Source of the DNA: Alkalicoccobacillus porphyridii
Lineage (GTDB): Bacteria > Bacillota > Bacilli > Bacillales > Bacillaceae_D
Reading direction: 5' to 3'
Assembly: GCF_007293315.1 (NCBI RefSeq)
Contig: NZ_VLXZ01000007.1
Span: forward strand, 163,893-227,892
DNA: 64,000 bases
Shown here: positions 46,008 to 60,657 of the stretch, in pieces
Position numbering within the stretch: position 1 is the first letter of the stretch
Layout: each line of letters starts with the position of its first letter
Made by a program: the position numbers and the translations under genes
The notes under the pieces: generated by a model
What the model was told of the DNA's origin: nothing
The model's input: only the letters and a program-made list of their open reading frames with translations
Databases searched by the model: none

Positions 46008-47681
46008 TTATACAGATGTGGCGACTGAATCCTTTATAATCGCTTGAGCCGGGACGCTAGTAGGCTCCTCCTCAGATAAGATAGCTAATTCAAGCACTTC
46101 ATCAAGAGTATGAACAGGAATAACGTCAACCCCACTAATCTCTTGTAAGATGCTCTCTGCGTTTTCAGCTGGAATAAGCACCTTTTTAGCTCCTGCAAGC
46201 TTAGCGGCTTCTACCTTTGCCACCACTCCTCCAATCGGCTTCACTTGACCACGAATACTTAACTCACCTGTCATCGCTAGATCATGTCTAATCGGCAGCT
46301 CATGAATAGCTGAATAGATTCCGCATGCAATAGCAATCCCTGCTGACGGTCCATCCACTGGTCCTCCACCAGGAAAGTTAACATGAATATCAAAATCCGA
46401 TGTTGGTAAACCCATTCGGCGTAATACCGTTACAACATTTTCTACGGAACCCTTGGCCATACTTTTTCGTCTTATGGAACGGGATTGATTACCCGTACTT
46501 TCTTCTTCCGCAATTCCCGTTATGTTAATGGTACCTTTATGTTTGTTTGGAATGACGTTCACTTCTATCTCTAACAAGGCCCCCATGTTTGGTCCATAAA
46601 CGGCTAAGCCATTAACCAGACCTACTGAAGCCTCTTCATGGATGCGTTTTTCTGGACGTGGTGTAATTTGACTGGCATGCAGCACCCACTCTACATCACG
46701 TACATGGATCTGCTTCCGTCCGTCAGCCTGAGCAATGCCTGAAGCAATCTGAATAATATTGACTGTTTCGCGGCCATTGGTAGCGTACTTTGAAACCTTC
46801 TCTCCAGCTTCTTCATCCAGCTGGAAATTGATTTTTTTTGCCGCATTCAAAGCAATACCTAAAATCTCCTCAGGCTTTAAAGCTCGGAAGAAAACCTCCA
46901 TACACCTTGACCGTATCGCTGGGGGAATCTCTTCAGGACGACGTGTTGTCGCAGCAATTAAGCGAAAATCTGCCGGCAGCCCTTTTTGAAAAATATCATG
47001 AATATGCTTGGGAATGTGTTGATTTTCCTCGCTATAATATACGCTTTCTAACAAAACCTTTCGATCTTCAAGAACCTTTAAAAGCTTATTCTGTTGAATC
47101 GAGTGGAGCTCACCAATCTCATCAATAAATAATACGCCTCCATGCGCCTTAGTTACGGCACCCTGTTTCGGATGAGGAATCCCAGCCTGCCCCATTGCAC
47201 CTGCTCCTTGATAAATAGGGTCATGGACAGATCCAATCAACGGGTCCGCTATGCCTCTTTCATCAAAACGAGCCGTAGTTCCATCTATTTCAACAAACGT
47301 GGCATTTTGAGCAAATGGAGAATCTGCGTATTGCTTTGCTTCCTGTAACACAAGTCTTGCTGCAGCTGTTTTTCCTACTCCAGGAGGTCCATAGATGATT
47401 ACATGCTGTGGATTAGGGCCGCACAGAGCTGCCTTAAGTGCACGAATGCCCTCTCGTTGACCCACAATATCATCAAATGAAGCAGGTCTGACTTTCTCTG
47501 ACAGCGGCTCTGATAATTTAATTGATCTCATTTTTCTTAGTTGTTCCATTTCTTTTTTTGACTCTTTATCAATACTTACCCGCTGGCTGCGCTGTCCTTT
47601 TAGCAAATTCCAGAAATATAAACCTATCACCACACCAAAAAATAGCTGTACCATTAATACGATCGTAGTCCAGTTCACCAT
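46008..47681 (-). CDS. lonB: ATP-dependent protease LonB
   Basis: A 557-residue membrane-associated Lon homologue, used in the forespore of B. subtilis. It has an N-terminal membrane segment (about 5-24), Walker [12 protein letters not shown], Walker B GVLFIDEIGEL, catalytic DGPSAGIAIA and a Lys in GGVVAKVEAAKLAG. ATG 47681 has AGGAGG only four bases away; GTG 47678 is an alternative with better spacing. It lies between clpX and lonA. Confidence 0.95.
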   Translation of the reverse strand: MVNWTTIVLMVQLFFGVVIGLYFWNLLKGQRSQRVSIDKESKKEMEQLRKMRSIKLSEPLSEKVRPASFDDIVGQREGIRALKAALCGPNPQHVIIYGPPGVGKTAAARLVLQEAKQYADSPFAQNATFVEIDGTTARFDERGIADPLIGSVHDPIYQGAGAMGQAGIPHPKQGAVTKAHGGVLFIDEIGELHSIQQNKLLKVLEDRKVLLESVYYSEENQHIPKHIHDIFQKGLPADFRLIAATTRRPEEIPPAIRSRCMEVFFRALKPEEILGIALNAAKKINFQLDEEAGEKVSKYATNGRETVNIIQIASGIAQADGRKQIHVRDVEWVLHASQITPRPEKRIHEEASVGLVNGLAVYGPNMGALLEIEVNVIPNKHKGTINITGIAEEESTGNQSRSIRRKSMAKGSVENVVTVLRRMGLPTSDFDIHVNFPGGGPVDGPSAGIAIACGIYSAIHELPIRHDLAMTGELSIRGQVKPIGGVVAKVEAAKLAGAKKVLIPAENAESILQEISGVDVIPVHTLDEVLELAILSEEEPTSVPAQAIIKDSVATSV

Positions 47682-47852
47682 TTTTCCTCCTGTCACTGTC
47701 GAATCTGTCTATAGTATGACCGTTCAACGGTTGACTCATTACGACTAGCGCGAGGATCTCATAGTAATTAATGGAAAAGAAACTTATGTATAAGGTCTTT
47801 ATTGTATAAACCGTATCCTAAACTTCATTGCTTCGACAGCTTTCACACAAAA

Positions 47853-47890
47853 AAATCCGAACGAAGGTGATATTCACCATCGCTCGGATT
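47853..47890 (-). terminator. Terminator of clpX
   Basis: Stem AAATCCGA/TCGGATTT with an inner GGTGA/TCACC hairpin; on the minus strand followed by T7, 15 bases after the clpX stop. Confidence 0.88.
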
Positions 47891-47904
47891 TATCGTTTCA
47901 CTAA

Positions 47905-49179
47905 TTATGCACTTTCTTTTGGTTCTTTGTTTGAGATAGTAATTTCGGTACCATCATCGGTTTTGAGAATTGGAACGGCTCCTTCAGTGATACACTTATC
48001 GTGGATGATACATTTTACAATATCATCTCTTGATGGAAGGTCAAACATGACATCAAGCATAATACCTTCGATGATTGAACGAAGTCCGCGTGCTCCTGTT
48101 TTACGTTCAATTGCTTTATTGGCAATCTCGGTAAGTGCTTGTTCTGTAAATTCTAGCTCTACATCATCAAGCTCAAGCAGCTTCTGATATTGCTTGACTA
48201 GCGCATTTTTTGGTTGGGTTAGGATTTCTACTAATGCATCTGTATCAAGCGGTTCTAAACTTGAAATAACAGGTAAGCGTCCAATAAACTCCGGGATTAA
48301 ACCAAAGCGTAACAAGTCTTCCGGTAGAACCTTTGCCAAATATTCTCCTGGCTTCAATTCCTCTTGTTTTGTCTCTGATCCAAAACCAATAATCTTTTTA
48401 CCAAGACGACGCTTGATGATTTGCTCTATGCCGTCAAAGGCACCTCCGCAAATGAACAACACATTTGTTGTATCAATTTGGATGAACTCTTGATGAGGAT
48501 GCTTACGCCCTCCTTGAGGAGGCACACTTGCTGTTGTTCCTTCAAGAATTTTTAATAGCGCCTGTTGAACCCCTTCACCAGAAACATCACGAGTGATCGA
48601 AGGGTTCTCGGATTTACGAGCTACCTTGTCAATCTCATCAATGTAAATGATTCCTTTTTCAGCTTTTTCAACATCATAGTCAGCAGCTTGGATCAGTTTA
48701 AGAAGAATGTTCTCAACATCCTCACCGACATATCCGGCTTCTGTAAGTGATGTCGCATCTGCTACAGCAAAAGGAACATTAAGAATACGTGCTAATGTTT
48801 GCGCAAGTAACGTCTTCCCGCTTCCAGTTGGTCCAATCATACAAATATTACTCTTAGCCAGTTCTACATCCTCCGAACGACTTAATGAGTTAATACGTTT
48901 GTAATGGTTATACACAGCTACAGAAAGCGATTTCTTGGCACTTCCCTGCCCAATGACATAATCATCTAATACTTCACAGATTTCATAAGGCTTCGGGATC
49001 TCTTGAAACTCTACTTCTTCTTCAGTTCCAAGCTCCTCTTCCACAATTTCTGTACATAGTTCTATACATTCATCACATATATACACGCCTGGTCCAGCCA
49101 CAAGCTTACGAACCTGGTCCTGAGTTTTTCCGCAGAAAGAACATTTTAGTTGCCCTTTTTCTTCGTTAAATTTAAACAT
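47905..49179 (-). CDS. clpX: ATP-dependent Clp protease ATP-binding subunit ClpX
   Basis: A 424-residue AAA+ unfoldase that feeds ClpP. The N-terminal zinc domain has CSFC and CDEC (about 14-39). Walker A is [11 protein letters not shown], Walker B is IIYIDEID, the pore loop is GYVG, and the ClpP-binding IGF loop is KKIIGFGSE. Placed between tig and lonB as in Bacillus. Confidence 0.98.
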   Translation of the reverse strand: MFKFNEEKGQLKCSFCGKTQDQVRKLVAGPGVYICDECIELCTEIVEEELGTEEEVEFQEIPKPYEICEVLDDYVIGQGSAKKSLSVAVYNHYKRINSLSRSEDVELAKSNICMIGPTGSGKTLLAQTLARILNVPFAVADATSLTEAGYVGEDVENILLKLIQAADYDVEKAEKGIIYIDEIDKVARKSENPSITRDVSGEGVQQALLKILEGTTASVPPQGGRKHPHQEFIQIDTTNVLFICGGAFDGIEQIIKRRLGKKIIGFGSETKQEELKPGEYLAKVLPEDLLRFGLIPEFIGRLPVISSLEPLDTDALVEILTQPKNALVKQYQKLLELDDVELEFTEQALTEIANKAIERKTGARGLRSIIEGIMLDVMFDLPSRDDIVKCIIHDKCITEGAVPILKTDDGTEITISNKEPKESA

Positions 49180-49646
49180 GAGATCACCCCTCGCAATTAT
49201 ATTGTACCATCAATACATTGATCCTGACCATTAATAAACCTGTGAGCCATATGACCTAATGTATGCTCGCTATAAAACGAATGATCTGGTGATAGCCTCG
49301 CATGAAGCAACAGCCATCGATCCGTATCCATTCATTTACCATCTAAACACTCACCTCAATACAAAGGTTCCATGGTGTTCAGACATTGTAGCACAATTCC
49401 AACCATACTACACATCATACGCTATGTACAAAATCCCTCAAACTCACTGCTTCATACGATTGAATAATGTTAGTGTATGTTCAAACACTGTATACATTCA
49501 AGATTATTGCCTGAAAACCTCTTTTCTAGGCAAAATTTTTGAGTTTGATCTTCTCAGCTTACACCATTGCTGACTTCAACATACATTTGTTAAGGAAGAA
49601 AAACAAGGTGCGAGACTTCCGCACCTTGTTTTGTTTTCCTTTATCT
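49180..49646. other. Intergenic region between tig and clpX
   Basis: The 467-bp gap holds the tig terminator at its right end and presumably the clpX promoter near its left end. A 104-codon plus-strand frame (49259-49573) has no ribosome binding site, odd composition and no recognisable domain, so it is probably not a gene. I see no RNA motif. Confidence 0.6.
49601..49634 (-). terminator. Terminator of tig
   Basis: Stem AACAAGGTGCG/CGCACCTTGTT with an 8-base loop. T-runs follow on both strands. Confidence 0.9.
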
Positions 49647-50939
49647 TTAAGCTGTTTTGCTTTCTTCTTGAAGAAGCTCCACTGCTTTTTGGATTTTCAG
49701 ATCTTCTTTTAGGTTGTTAAGTCCACCCTGTGCACTGAAAATCGTACGGATTTCTTCTACTGAACGCTGGTACATTTCAGCCATTTTCTCAAGCTCTTTG
49801 TCCACGTCTGCGTCCGTTACTTCAATTTCCTCTTTAATTGAGATAGCTTCAAGCACTAAATTCGCTTTCACACGCTTACCAGCATCTTCATTAAACTGTT
49901 CACGCATCGCTTCTTCATTTTGTCCAGAGAATTGATAGTAGGTATCTAGATCCATACCTTGACTTTGTAGACGCTGACCAAATTCCTGAAGCATACGATC
50001 CGTTTCAGTTGTGATCATTGCTTCTGGAATATCTACTGTTGCATTTTCAGTAGCCTGTTGGATTAAAGCTTCGCGTGTTGCATTCTCAGCAGCATCCTTT
50101 TTCTGATTCTCAAGCTTCTCTTGTATTTCTTTCTTTAGTTCATCAAGTGTTTCTACATCTTCATTTACATCTTTAGCAAACTCATCATTTAATTCTGGAA
50201 GCTCTTTACGCTTAATTTCGTGAAGCTTCACTTTAAATGTAGCAGGTTGACCTGCAAGTTCCTCAGCGTGATATTCTTCAGGGAAGGTCACTTCAACATC
50301 TTTCTCTTCTCCTGCTTTTAAGCCTACAAGCTGCTCTTCAAATCCAGGAATGAAAGAGTTTGAGCCTACTTCAAGAGAATAGTTTTCTGCTGTGCCACCT
50401 TCAAATGCTTCTCCATTTGCAAAGCCTTGGAAGTCGATAACAGCCGTGTCACCATCTTCAACTGTTCCTTCTTCAACAACTACAAGCTCAGCTTGTCTGC
50501 TCTGAAGCTGCTTTAACTCTGATTCAACATCTTCTTCAGTAACGTCAGTTTCTTGAGCTTCTACTTCAAGACCTTTGTAGTCACCAAGCTCAACTTCAGG
50601 TTTAACTGTTACAGTTGCTTTAAAAATTAACTCGCTACCCTTTTCCATCTTTTCAATATCGATGTCGGGACGATCAACTGGTGTAATACCTGTTTCTTCA
50701 ACAGCACCTGCATAAGCTTCAGGTAGTAAAATATCCAACGCATCCTGATAAAGAGATTCTACTCCGAACTGCTTTTCAAATAAGCTACGAGGAACCTTCC
50801 CTTTACGGAATCCAGGTACATTTACTTTCTTTGAAACTTTTTTAAATGCTTCATCTAAAGCGTTTGTTACTTTTTCTGCTTCAACTTCTACAGTTAGAAC
50901 CCCTTGGTTCCCCTCTTGTTTTTCCCATTTTGCACTCAT
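49647..50939 (-). CDS. tig: Trigger factor
   Basis: A 430-residue ribosome-bound chaperone. Begun at ATG 50939 with TGGAGGG upstream, giving [19 protein letters not shown]. The ribosome signature is [17 protein letters not shown] (about 43-59). The FKBP-type domain (about 155-240) contains [11 protein letters not shown]. The acidic composition is typical of the family in alkaliphiles. It follows ysoA. Confidence 0.97.
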   Translation of the reverse strand: MSAKWEKQEGNQGVLTVEVEAEKVTNALDEAFKKVSKKVNVPGFRKGKVPRSLFEKQFGVESLYQDALDILLPEAYAGAVEETGITPVDRPDIDIEKMEKGSELIFKATVTVKPEVELGDYKGLEVEAQETDVTEEDVESELKQLQSRQAELVVVEEGTVEDGDTAVIDFQGFANGEAFEGGTAENYSLEVGSNSFIPGFEEQLVGLKAGEEKDVEVTFPEEYHAEELAGQPATFKVKLHEIKRKELPELNDEFAKDVNEDVETLDELKKEIQEKLENQKKDAAENATREALIQQATENATVDIPEAMITTETDRMLQEFGQRLQSQGMDLDTYYQFSGQNEEAMREQFNEDAGKRVKANLVLEAISIKEEIEVTDADVDKELEKMAEMYQRSVEEIRTIFSAQGGLNNLKEDLKIQKAVELLQEESKTA

Positions 50940-51079
50940 TCGTGTTCCCTCCAACTATATCTTCGTTCTAACGATTCATTTCCGTTATACATGATTGACA
51001 ACCACACTATTATAACATAAAGCCTCCTGTTTTCAATGGAAGCAATTCAATTAAGACGTTTTCTGCTTTTTTTCTTACA

Positions 51080-52144
51080 TTATGTATCTTCATTTGTAAC
51101 ATGATCTTGATTTTGTTTAAATACGTTTCCTTCAACTTCTTCAACTAAAGCCGCATGTTCAAGTAATGCTGATACATTACAGCCATATCGCATTGCGATG
51201 GTTTCTTCATTGCAATCCATTGCAAGACGTTCACAGGCTAAAAGGTGAAAAGACGCAGCCCATGTGGTCATTTCCTCCTCTTTCGGATAAAAAGGAAACA
51301 AAACCAGCATATGCATAATTAAAAGCTGTGTAGCCATTTCATAGAGAATTGGGTTTTCGTGCTCTAACTCTTGAGAAAGAATACCTTTCATTTTCGTTGA
51401 GCAATTTGACATTTGCTCATTTTTAGCAAGTGTGGCGGGGGAAACAGTTTTTGATTGACCAAGTTTTGAAATATGAATGTCTTGTTGGACTTCCCATTTC
51501 ATCAACAACTGAAGAGCATAGCTTCTAAGTAGTAAATCCTTTGAAGAATCTTCTATGTACGTAATTAGGTTTGGGACTGCCTGTTGAAAGTTAGACGTGC
51601 TTAATAATTGGATCGACTGCCACTGTTTTTGTGGTGAATCAGATTGAAGATCTTCCAGTTCTAACATATCTGATTCATCTGAATCTAAATGAATAGGGTA
51701 GGAATCTGTTAAGTACTCATCCTCTGTCATCTGTCTGCTGAAATGAAGAAGCTTATATAAGGATTCGGCATGCTGAGAAGGAAGTTGACTTTCCGCTAAC
51801 ACAACATCAAGTATCTCAATGACTTCTTCATACCTAGAAAGCTGAACCAGAAGTGAAATGTGCACCTGTAAATTCTCGTAGTAGTCCCCAGTGCCTTCTT
51901 TAAGAAGCTTATCAGTAAGCTGTACCGCTTCTTCAAGCCTACCAAGCTCAACTAAACTAAGCATCTTACCAAAGCGAACTTTTGGGTTATCCGGTTCAAT
52001 GCTCTCTGCTTGTTTAAAGTAATCATAAGCAGACTGTCCTTCCTTTACTTTAAGCGACTCCATCCCTAGCTCAAGCAACCTGCGAACCAGACCAGGATAA
52101 AGGATAATATTGTTGTCTTTTGAATGATGAGATTTGTCGGTCAT
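51080..52144 (-). CDS. ysoA: TPR repeat protein YsoA-like
   Basis: A 354-residue soluble protein. TPR units are visible at about 17-50 (LLELGMESLKVKEGQSAYDYFKQAE) and 51-115, followed by helical segments without a clear fold. Function unknown. It lies between leuD and tig, where B. subtilis has ysoA of the same kind. Confidence 0.8.
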   Translation of the reverse strand: MTDKSHHSKDNNIILYPGLVRRLLELGMESLKVKEGQSAYDYFKQAESIEPDNPKVRFGKMLSLVELGRLEEAVQLTDKLLKEGTGDYYENLQVHISLLVQLSRYEEVIEILDVVLAESQLPSQHAESLYKLLHFSRQMTEDEYLTDSYPIHLDSDESDMLELEDLQSDSPQKQWQSIQLLSTSNFQQAVPNLITYIEDSSKDLLLRSYALQLLMKWEVQQDIHISKLGQSKTVSPATLAKNEQMSNCSTKMKGILSQELEHENPILYEMATQLLIMHMLVLFPFYPKEEEMTTWAASFHLLACERLAMDCNEETIAMRYGCNVSALLEHAALVEEVEGNVFKQNQDHVTNEDT

Positions 52145-52255
52145 GCGATTTGCTCCGCTCTTTTTAGACTAGTCCGTTTTTTAAAAGTTAGGTAAAGTGT
52201 ACCAGTTCGTCCTCCTCATTACAAACAGCCGATATTACACTTGCCTTTAGAAAAA

Positions 52256-52286
52256 GGAGATATCTTTATCAACATAAGATATCTCC
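52256..52286 (-). terminator. Terminator of the ilv-leu operon
   Basis: An 11-bp perfect stem GGAGATATCTT/AAGATATCTCC followed on the minus strand by TTTTTC, just after leuD. Confidence 0.9.
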
Positions 52287-52308
52287 TCGTGTAGGTCAAT
52301 TGTACCCT

Positions 52309-52887
52309 CTATCTGGACGCTTCAAACGCCTTAATTTCATTTTCATTCAGTAAGGTTAACCCTATTTCATCCCAACCATTTAACAGCATCTTTTTCCAAT
52401 ACTCATCTATATCAAAATGAGCCTTAAAGCCTAGTCCCGTAATCAATTGCTTTTCCAGATCAACTGTTAAGTCATATATGCCTTTTTCAGCAGATTCAAG
52501 CAAGACATTCACTTTTTCTTCCTCAAGGCGAATAGGCAGCATCCCATTTTTAACACAGTTATTATAGAAGATGTCCGCAAAGCTTGGCGCGATTATGACA
52601 CGAAATCCGTAATCCTGAAGTGCCCAAGGAGCATGCTCTCGTGAGGATCCACAACCAAAATTATTGCTAGCAATTAAGATTGAGGCCCCTGCAGCTTCTG
52701 GTTTATTTAGTGAAAAATCGGGGTTGTCAGTGCCATCCTGAAGAAACCGCCAATCGAAAAAAAGAAATTGTCCAAATCCAGTCCGTTCAACGCGCTTAAG
52801 AAATTGCTTTGGGATGATTTGGTCAGTATCAACATTGACTCGATTCATGGCCGCAGTCTGACCCGTGTGAACAGTTAAAGGCTCCAT
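52309..52887 (-). CDS. leuD: 3-isopropylmalate dehydratase small subunit
   Basis: A 192-residue partner of LeuC in leucine synthesis. The swivel-domain motif [15 protein letters not shown] is at about 76-90, and [13 protein letters not shown] at about 19-31. Last gene of the ilv-leu operon, 6 bp after leuC. Confidence 0.97.
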   Translation of the reverse strand: MEPLTVHTGQTAAMNRVNVDTDQIIPKQFLKRVERTGFGQFLFFDWRFLQDGTDNPDFSLNKPEAAGASILIASNNFGCGSSREHAPWALQDYGFRVIIAPSFADIFYNNCVKNGMLPIRLEEEKVNVLLESAEKGIYDLTVDLEKQLITGLGFKAHFDIDEYWKKMLLNGWDEIGLTLLNENEIKAFEASR

Positions 52888-52893
52888 TTTTTC

Positions 52894-54321
52894 TTACCCC
52901 TTTCCAGAAGACGAAACTTCCGACTTAAAATTACGTACATCAACAAAGTGTCCAGCAATCGCCGTTGCAGCAGCCATTTCAGGACTCACCAAATGGGTGC
53001 GTGATCCTTTGCCTTGCCTACCTTCAAAATTACGGTTTGAAGTAGAAGCACACCTCTCTCCTTCAGGAACAACATCAGGGTTCATACTTAAGCACATACT
53101 GCAGCCTGATTCTCTCCATTCAAAGCCCGCTTCTTTAAATACAAGATCCAGTCCTTCCTTTTCAGCTTGTTTCTTCACACGCTGAGATCCAGGAACAACT
53201 AACGCACGAACATGCTCTGCTACTTTTCTACCTTGAATAATATTAGCTGCTGCGCGTAGATCACTGATGCGGGAGTTGGTACAGGAACCAATAAAGACAT
53301 GCTGCACATCAACCGATGCAATGGGCGTACCTGGCTTTAAATCCATGTAGTCTAATGCTTGCTCGATGGCACGTCTGCCTGAATCCGTTGTGGCACTATC
53401 TGGTGATGGGATAGCTTCAGAAATTCTAATACCCTGGGATGGATCTGTACCCCATGTCACCATCGGTTCAATTTCATCAGCATCAATTGTTACTGTACGA
53501 TCGTAGCTAGCACCTGGGTCTGTTGCAAGCTCACTCCATCTTTGAGTCGCTTCTGCAAAATCTTCGCCCTTAGGTACAAATTGTCTACCTTCTAAATAAT
53601 CAAAGGTAACCTGATCCGGGCTAATTAATCCAGCTTTAGCTCCTGCCTCAATGGACATGTTGCAAATCGTCATTCGCTCCTCCATTGTTAAACCGCGAAT
53701 GGCTTCACCCGTAAATTCAATAATTGAACCCGTTCCCACATCAACACCAAATTTAGAGATAATCGCTAGAATGACGTCCTTAGCTGAAATTCCCGTCCCT
53801 AGCTTACCTGTGATACGAACCTCTAGTGTTTTTGGCTTTGACTGCCAAAGACATTGGGTAGCAAGAACATGTTCTACTTCGCTTGTGCCAATACCAAATG
53901 CAATGGCACCAAATGCGCCGTGCGTTGAGGTATGACTGTCACCACATACAATGGTTTTTCCAGGCTGAGTGAGACCTAGCTCTGGCCCAATTACATGTAC
54001 AATGCCGTTTTCAGGGCTTTTGAGATCCGCAATCTCTATTCCAAACTCATTGCAATTATCAGCCAATGTTTCCATTTGCTTCTGGGCAATTTGGTCGGTA
54101 ATATCATAGCGATTGACAGTTGGTACATTGTGGTCCATCGTAGCAAATGTGAGCTCTGGACGTCTCACCTTTCTCCCCGCTAGCCTTAATCCTTCAAAAG
54201 CTTGGGGCGAGGTCACTTCATGAACTAGATGAAGATCTACATACAATAAGCTCGGCTTTCCTTCCTCAGCTGTCACTTCATGTGCGTTCCAAATCTTTTC
54301 AATAATTGTTTTTGGTACCAT
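52894..54321 (-). CDS. leuC: 3-isopropylmalate dehydratase large subunit
   Basis: A 475-residue aconitase-family [4Fe-4S] enzyme. ATG 54321 has GGAGGAGG upstream; the frame before it contains that site. The three cluster cysteines are in FIGSCTNSR and [30 protein letters not shown] is a family signature. Confidence 0.97.
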   Translation of the reverse strand: MVPKTIIEKIWNAHEVTAEEGKPSLLYVDLHLVHEVTSPQAFEGLRLAGRKVRRPELTFATMDHNVPTVNRYDITDQIAQKQMETLADNCNEFGIEIADLKSPENGIVHVIGPELGLTQPGKTIVCGDSHTSTHGAFGAIAFGIGTSEVEHVLATQCLWQSKPKTLEVRITGKLGTGISAKDVILAIISKFGVDVGTGSIIEFTGEAIRGLTMEERMTICNMSIEAGAKAGLISPDQVTFDYLEGRQFVPKGEDFAEATQRWSELATDPGASYDRTVTIDADEIEPMVTWGTDPSQGIRISEAIPSPDSATTDSGRRAIEQALDYMDLKPGTPIASVDVQHVFIGSCTNSRISDLRAAANIIQGRKVAEHVRALVVPGSQRVKKQAEKEGLDLVFKEAGFEWRESGCSMCLSMNPDVVPEGERCASTSNRNFEGRQGKGSRTHLVSPEMAAATAIAGHFVDVRNFKSEVSSSGKG

Positions 54322-54349
54322 TGCATTTCCTCCTCCGTCTGACATCTTC

Positions 54350-55429
54350 TTACTGGTTACTCAAATGTTGAAGAACTACATCCGTCATCTCCGTTGTAGA
54401 GACGTATTCTTGGTTTCCATAAACAAGGTCTGCTGTTCTTATGCCCGTATCAAGCGCTCGATTAATCGCTGACATCACTGAGTCCGCCTCATCCTCTAAA
54501 CCAAATGCATACTTTAACATCATCGCAACTGAAGCAATAGCTGCTAATGGATTAGCTAACCCCTTGCCTGCAATATCTGGTGCAGATCCATGAATTGGTT
54601 CATAAATACCCGGGCCGTTAGAACTTAGGCTCGCTGAAGGTAATAAACCAAGAGAACCTGAGATCATAGACGCCTCATCACTCAAAATATCTCCGAACAG
54701 ATTTTCAGTAACCAATACATCGAATTGTTTAGGATGTTTGATTAGTTGCATTGCCGCGTTGTCAACCAGCATGTGCTCTAGTTCTATGTGTGGGAATTCT
54801 TCAGCTATTTCATTAGCAATTTGTCGCCAAAGTTTACTAGACTCTAGGACATTAGCTTTATCCACTGATATAATTTTCTTTCTTCGCACTTCCGCTAGCT
54901 GAAAAGCCATTCGGATGATACGCTCAATCTCACTACGGGAATAGGTTAAAGTATCCACGGCCCCTTCCTCCCCATTTATGTCCAAGCGCTCGCTCGGTTC
55001 ACCAAAATAAAGGCCACCCGTCAGCTCTCTAACAATCATGAGATCAATTCCACGGACAATATCTTCTTTAATAGTAGATTCTGCAATCAAACTATTATAG
55101 ATTGAGACAGGACGCAGGTTAGAAAAAAGCTCCAGCTCTTTACGTATGCGCAGTAATCCTTTTTCCGGGCGAAGGTGTGATGGATTTGCATCCCATTTTG
55201 GTCCTCCAACTGCGCCCAAGAGAATTGCATCGCTTTCTCGACAAAGAGAAAGTGTTTCATCAGGCAATGGATTCTCATATTGATCAATTGCAATTCCACC
55301 AATTGCTGCTGACTGGTACACAAAGCTATGACCAAATAACTCAGCAACTTTATCTAAAACTCGAATAGCTTCTGTTGTTACCTCTGGTCCAATTCCATCT
55401 CCAGGCAGTAGCGTGATCGTTTTTTTCAT
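54350..55429 (-). CDS. leuB: 3-isopropylmalate dehydrogenase
   Basis: A 359-residue NAD enzyme of leucine synthesis. Motifs are [11 protein letters not shown], the substrate-binding [15 protein letters not shown] and the metal-binding [21 protein letters not shown] region. It lies between leuA and leuC with short gaps. Confidence 0.97.
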   Translation of the reverse strand: MKKTITLLPGDGIGPEVTTEAIRVLDKVAELFGHSFVYQSAAIGGIAIDQYENPLPDETLSLCRESDAILLGAVGGPKWDANPSHLRPEKGLLRIRKELELFSNLRPVSIYNSLIAESTIKEDIVRGIDLMIVRELTGGLYFGEPSERLDINGEEGAVDTLTYSRSEIERIIRMAFQLAEVRRKKIISVDKANVLESSKLWRQIANEIAEEFPHIELEHMLVDNAAMQLIKHPKQFDVLVTENLFGDILSDEASMISGSLGLLPSASLSSNGPGIYEPIHGSAPDIAGKGLANPLAAIASVAMMLKYAFGLEDEADSVMSAINRALDTGIRTADLVYGNQEYVSTTEMTDVVLQHLSNQ

Positions 55430-55444
55430 AGATTCTAAAGTCTC

Positions 55445-58034
<2,590 letters not shown>

Positions 58035-58063
58035 TTATAGTGGAAAATCACGGTTTCCTATAC

Positions 58064-58585
58064 TTAATTAATGAGGCTTAGCCTATTCGGTTCGGCAAGA
58101 GCCTTTTTAGAGCTTCTACTCAATGCCGTTTCGCCTGTTCGTGCCAGTTCTTTAATTCCATATGGACGAAGAAGGTCAATTAAAGCTTCTACTTTATTGT
58201 GGTCACCCACTACCTGAAGAGTCATACTCTCACGCCCAATATCAATCGTAGATGCTCTGAATGTATTCACTAACGCCGAGATTTCTCCCCGCTGTTCAGG
58301 GAATGCTACAATTTTTATTAAAGCAAGCTCCCTTGCAATAATGGATTCATCCGTAATGTCCTTGACTTTCAGGACATCGACTTGTTTATGAAGCTGTTTA
58401 AGGACCTGTTCAATGTTATTCATCGTGTCAGCAATCACCACAAAGGTCATGCGAGAAACATTTGGATTCTCTGTAATGCCTACAGTGATACTTTCAATGT
58501 TAAAATGCCTTCGTGCAAAGAGCCCTGTGATTCGATTAAGTACACCCGAATTATTGTTCACAAGTGTTGAGATTGTGCGCTTCAT
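58064..58585 (-). CDS. ilvH: Acetolactate synthase small (regulatory) subunit
   Basis: A 173-residue subunit with an N-terminal ACT domain (about 4-75, [26 protein letters not shown]) that senses valine, and a C-terminal domain. Overlaps ilvB by 4 bp. Confidence 0.96.
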   Translation of the reverse strand: MKRTISTLVNNNSGVLNRITGLFARRHFNIESITVGITENPNVSRMTFVVIADTMNNIEQVLKQLHKQVDVLKVKDITDESIIARELALIKIVAFPEQRGEISALVNTFRASTIDIGRESMTLQVVGDHNKVEALIDLLRPYGIKELARTGETALSRSSKKALAEPNRLSLIN

Positions 58586-60321
58586 GGTTTGACCCCCTCC
58601 ATTTGATGATGTCCTTTACCTGGACAAATCATTGGGTAGACGTTTTCTTCCTTTGCTACCCGGAAGTCCATTAAAACTGGGCCATCATGAGCCAGCATTT
58701 CATCAATGGCGGCTTCCATGTCTTTCAGTTCATCTACCCGCAACGCCTTAATTGAGTATGCCTCTGCCAGCTTTACGAAGTCTGGCTGTATTGGAAACAA
58801 TGAATTAGAATAACGCTCTCCGTGGAACAGCTGCTGCCATTGTCTAACCATTCCAAGGGATGCATTATTAACAATCACGATTTTCACAGGTAGATTAAGC
58901 TCTTGTAAGATCGACATCTCCTGTAACGTCATCTGGAATCCTGCATCACCAATAATGGAGACCACTGTAGATTCAGGTTCGGCAATTTGTGCACCAATTG
59001 CAGCTGGAAAACCAAATCCCATCGTACCGAGTCCACCAGATGTCACCCAACGGTTAGGTTTATCAAACTTATAGAACTGAGCCGACCACATCTGATGCTG
59101 CCCCACATCCGTAGTAACGATGGCCTCACCCTTTGTTTTCTCATAAATTTTTTCGATTAAATGCTGGGGTTTAATAATCTCGCTTTCCTGCTTATACCAA
59201 AGCGGATAGTCACCCTTCAGCTTCTGTAAGTCTGCTTTCCAAACGGCTTGGTCTGCCTGTTGTCCGTCTTCAGCAACTAGCATTTTTAATGCCTCACCCG
59301 CATCACCAACTACTGGGATATGGGTTTCAATGTTCTTTCCGATCTCTGCAGGATCAACATCAATATGGGCAACCGTTGCATAAGGTGCAAAGTACTCAAG
59401 ATTACCGGTTAAACGATCATCAAATCTTGCCCCTATATTTATGAGAAGATCCGCCTCATGTAAGGCCATATTTGCGGCATATGTTCCATGCATACCTGCC
59501 ATCCCTAAATGAAGTTCATGATTCCCAGGGAAATTACCAAGTCCTAGCAGCGTATTTACGACTGGAATTTGCTGTTGTTCAACATATTCGAATAATGCAT
59601 CACTCGCTTGAGCGTGTAAAACACCAGCTCCAGCTAAAATAACTGGTTTTCTCGCCTTAGCTACAGCTTCTGCTAATTTACGAATCTGCTGTCTATTAGG
59701 AATAATGGTAGGTTGATAGCCTGGAAGATTAACCGCTTTATCGTAGTCAAAGAATCCCGTATCCTGTGAAACATCCTTTGGTAAATCAATTAAAACTGGT
59801 CCAGGACGTCCAGTAGTTGCAATGTGGAAGGCCTCTTTGATAATTCTTGGCAATTCCTCAACATTACGTACCTGGTAATTATGCTTGGTGATTGGCATTG
59901 TAATGCCTAGCATATCCGCTTCTTGGAAAGCATCTGTGCCGATGACCTTTTTAGCTACCTGACCAGTAATCACAACAAGTGGTAATGAATCAATCATCGC
60001 ATCCGCAATACCTGTTACAACGTTTGTGGCACCTGGGCCTGAGGTAACAACACAAACACCAGGCTTGCCTGAGACTCTTGCATACCCTTCCGCCGCATGA
60101 ACAGCTCCCTGCTCATGGCGGGCAAGAATATGGCGAATGCCCGTTTTGTAGATTTCATCATAGGTTGGTAGGATTGCTCCTCCTGGGTAACCGAAAATGA
60201 CATCAACATTCTCCTTTGCCAAAGCTTGAATGAGCATACCGGAACCTGACAATTCAGTTAGTTCTTCTTTTTTCTCAACTTTTTTTATTAGCTCCTGTTT
60301 CTCCGTTTTTGTTGACATCAT
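58582..60321 (-). CDS. ilvB: Acetolactate synthase large (catalytic) subunit
   Basis: A 579-residue TPP/FAD enzyme. The catalytic glutamate is in [16 protein letters not shown] (about 70-85), the FAD region in GARFDDR, and the TPP-Mg motif in [15 protein letters not shown] ... IVNN. GGAGGAG lies before ATG. First gene of the operon after the T-box. Confidence 0.97.
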   Translation of the reverse strand: MMSTKTEKQELIKKVEKKEELTELSGSGMLIQALAKENVDVIFGYPGGAILPTYDEIYKTGIRHILARHEQGAVHAAEGYARVSGKPGVCVVTSGPGATNVVTGIADAMIDSLPLVVITGQVAKKVIGTDAFQEADMLGITMPITKHNYQVRNVEELPRIIKEAFHIATTGRPGPVLIDLPKDVSQDTGFFDYDKAVNLPGYQPTIIPNRQQIRKLAEAVAKARKPVILAGAGVLHAQASDALFEYVEQQQIPVVNTLLGLGNFPGNHELHLGMAGMHGTYAANMALHEADLLINIGARFDDRLTGNLEYFAPYATVAHIDVDPAEIGKNIETHIPVVGDAGEALKMLVAEDGQQADQAVWKADLQKLKGDYPLWYKQESEIIKPQHLIEKIYEKTKGEAIVTTDVGQHQMWSAQFYKFDKPNRWVTSGGLGTMGFGFPAAIGAQIAEPESTVVSIIGDAGFQMTLQEMSILQELNLPVKIVIVNNASLGMVRQWQQLFHGERYSNSLFPIQPDFVKLAEAYSIKALRVDELKDMEAAIDEMLAHDGPVLMDFRVAKEENVYPMICPGKGHHQMEGVKP

Positions 60322-60357
60322 AACTCCTCCTTTTTAAGTGTAAGCGTATGGTAAAAA

Positions 60358-60652
60358 CAAAAAAATCTTTCCGCGCCCAACAGGCCGCATATTGCAGCTG
60401 AAGGGGCGAAAAGATTTAGCTTTTCACGGTACCACCCTAGTTCACCGAAAGAATCTCGGTCTCATGGACAACCAACCTGTCCGTTTTGATAACGAGTGCT
60501 GGTACACTCGGTCTCCTTATTAAAACAGTACCATTCACTGCTTGTTCAGTAAGACACTCAGAGGTGAGTTTCAGAATATTCTCTGCACCGTTTCTCAGCA
60601 ACACGGCTCTCTTTAGCAGATAAAGTATTCCTACTTTCCTCTTCAACGATTT
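60358..60652 (-). ncRNA. T-box leader of the ilvBHC-leuABCD operon
   Basis: On the minus strand the T-box AACTAGGGTGGTACCGTG is followed by a long terminator hairpin (arms about 60362-60378 and 60403-60418) ending in T7. Stem I features are GAAGAGGAAAGTAG and AGAGAGCC, and a CTC (Leu) triplet within ACTCACCTCTGAGT is a candidate specifier. TATAAT-like sequence at 60657-60662 overlaps the ilvD stop and may be the -10 of an internal promoter. ilvD lies upstream of the leader and so escapes this control. Confidence 0.9.
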
Positions 60653-60657
60653 AAAAA

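Noticed and set aside
49259..49573. 104-codon plus-strand frame between clpX and tig
   Set aside because: No ribosome binding site, no domain, and it covers the expected clpX promoter region.
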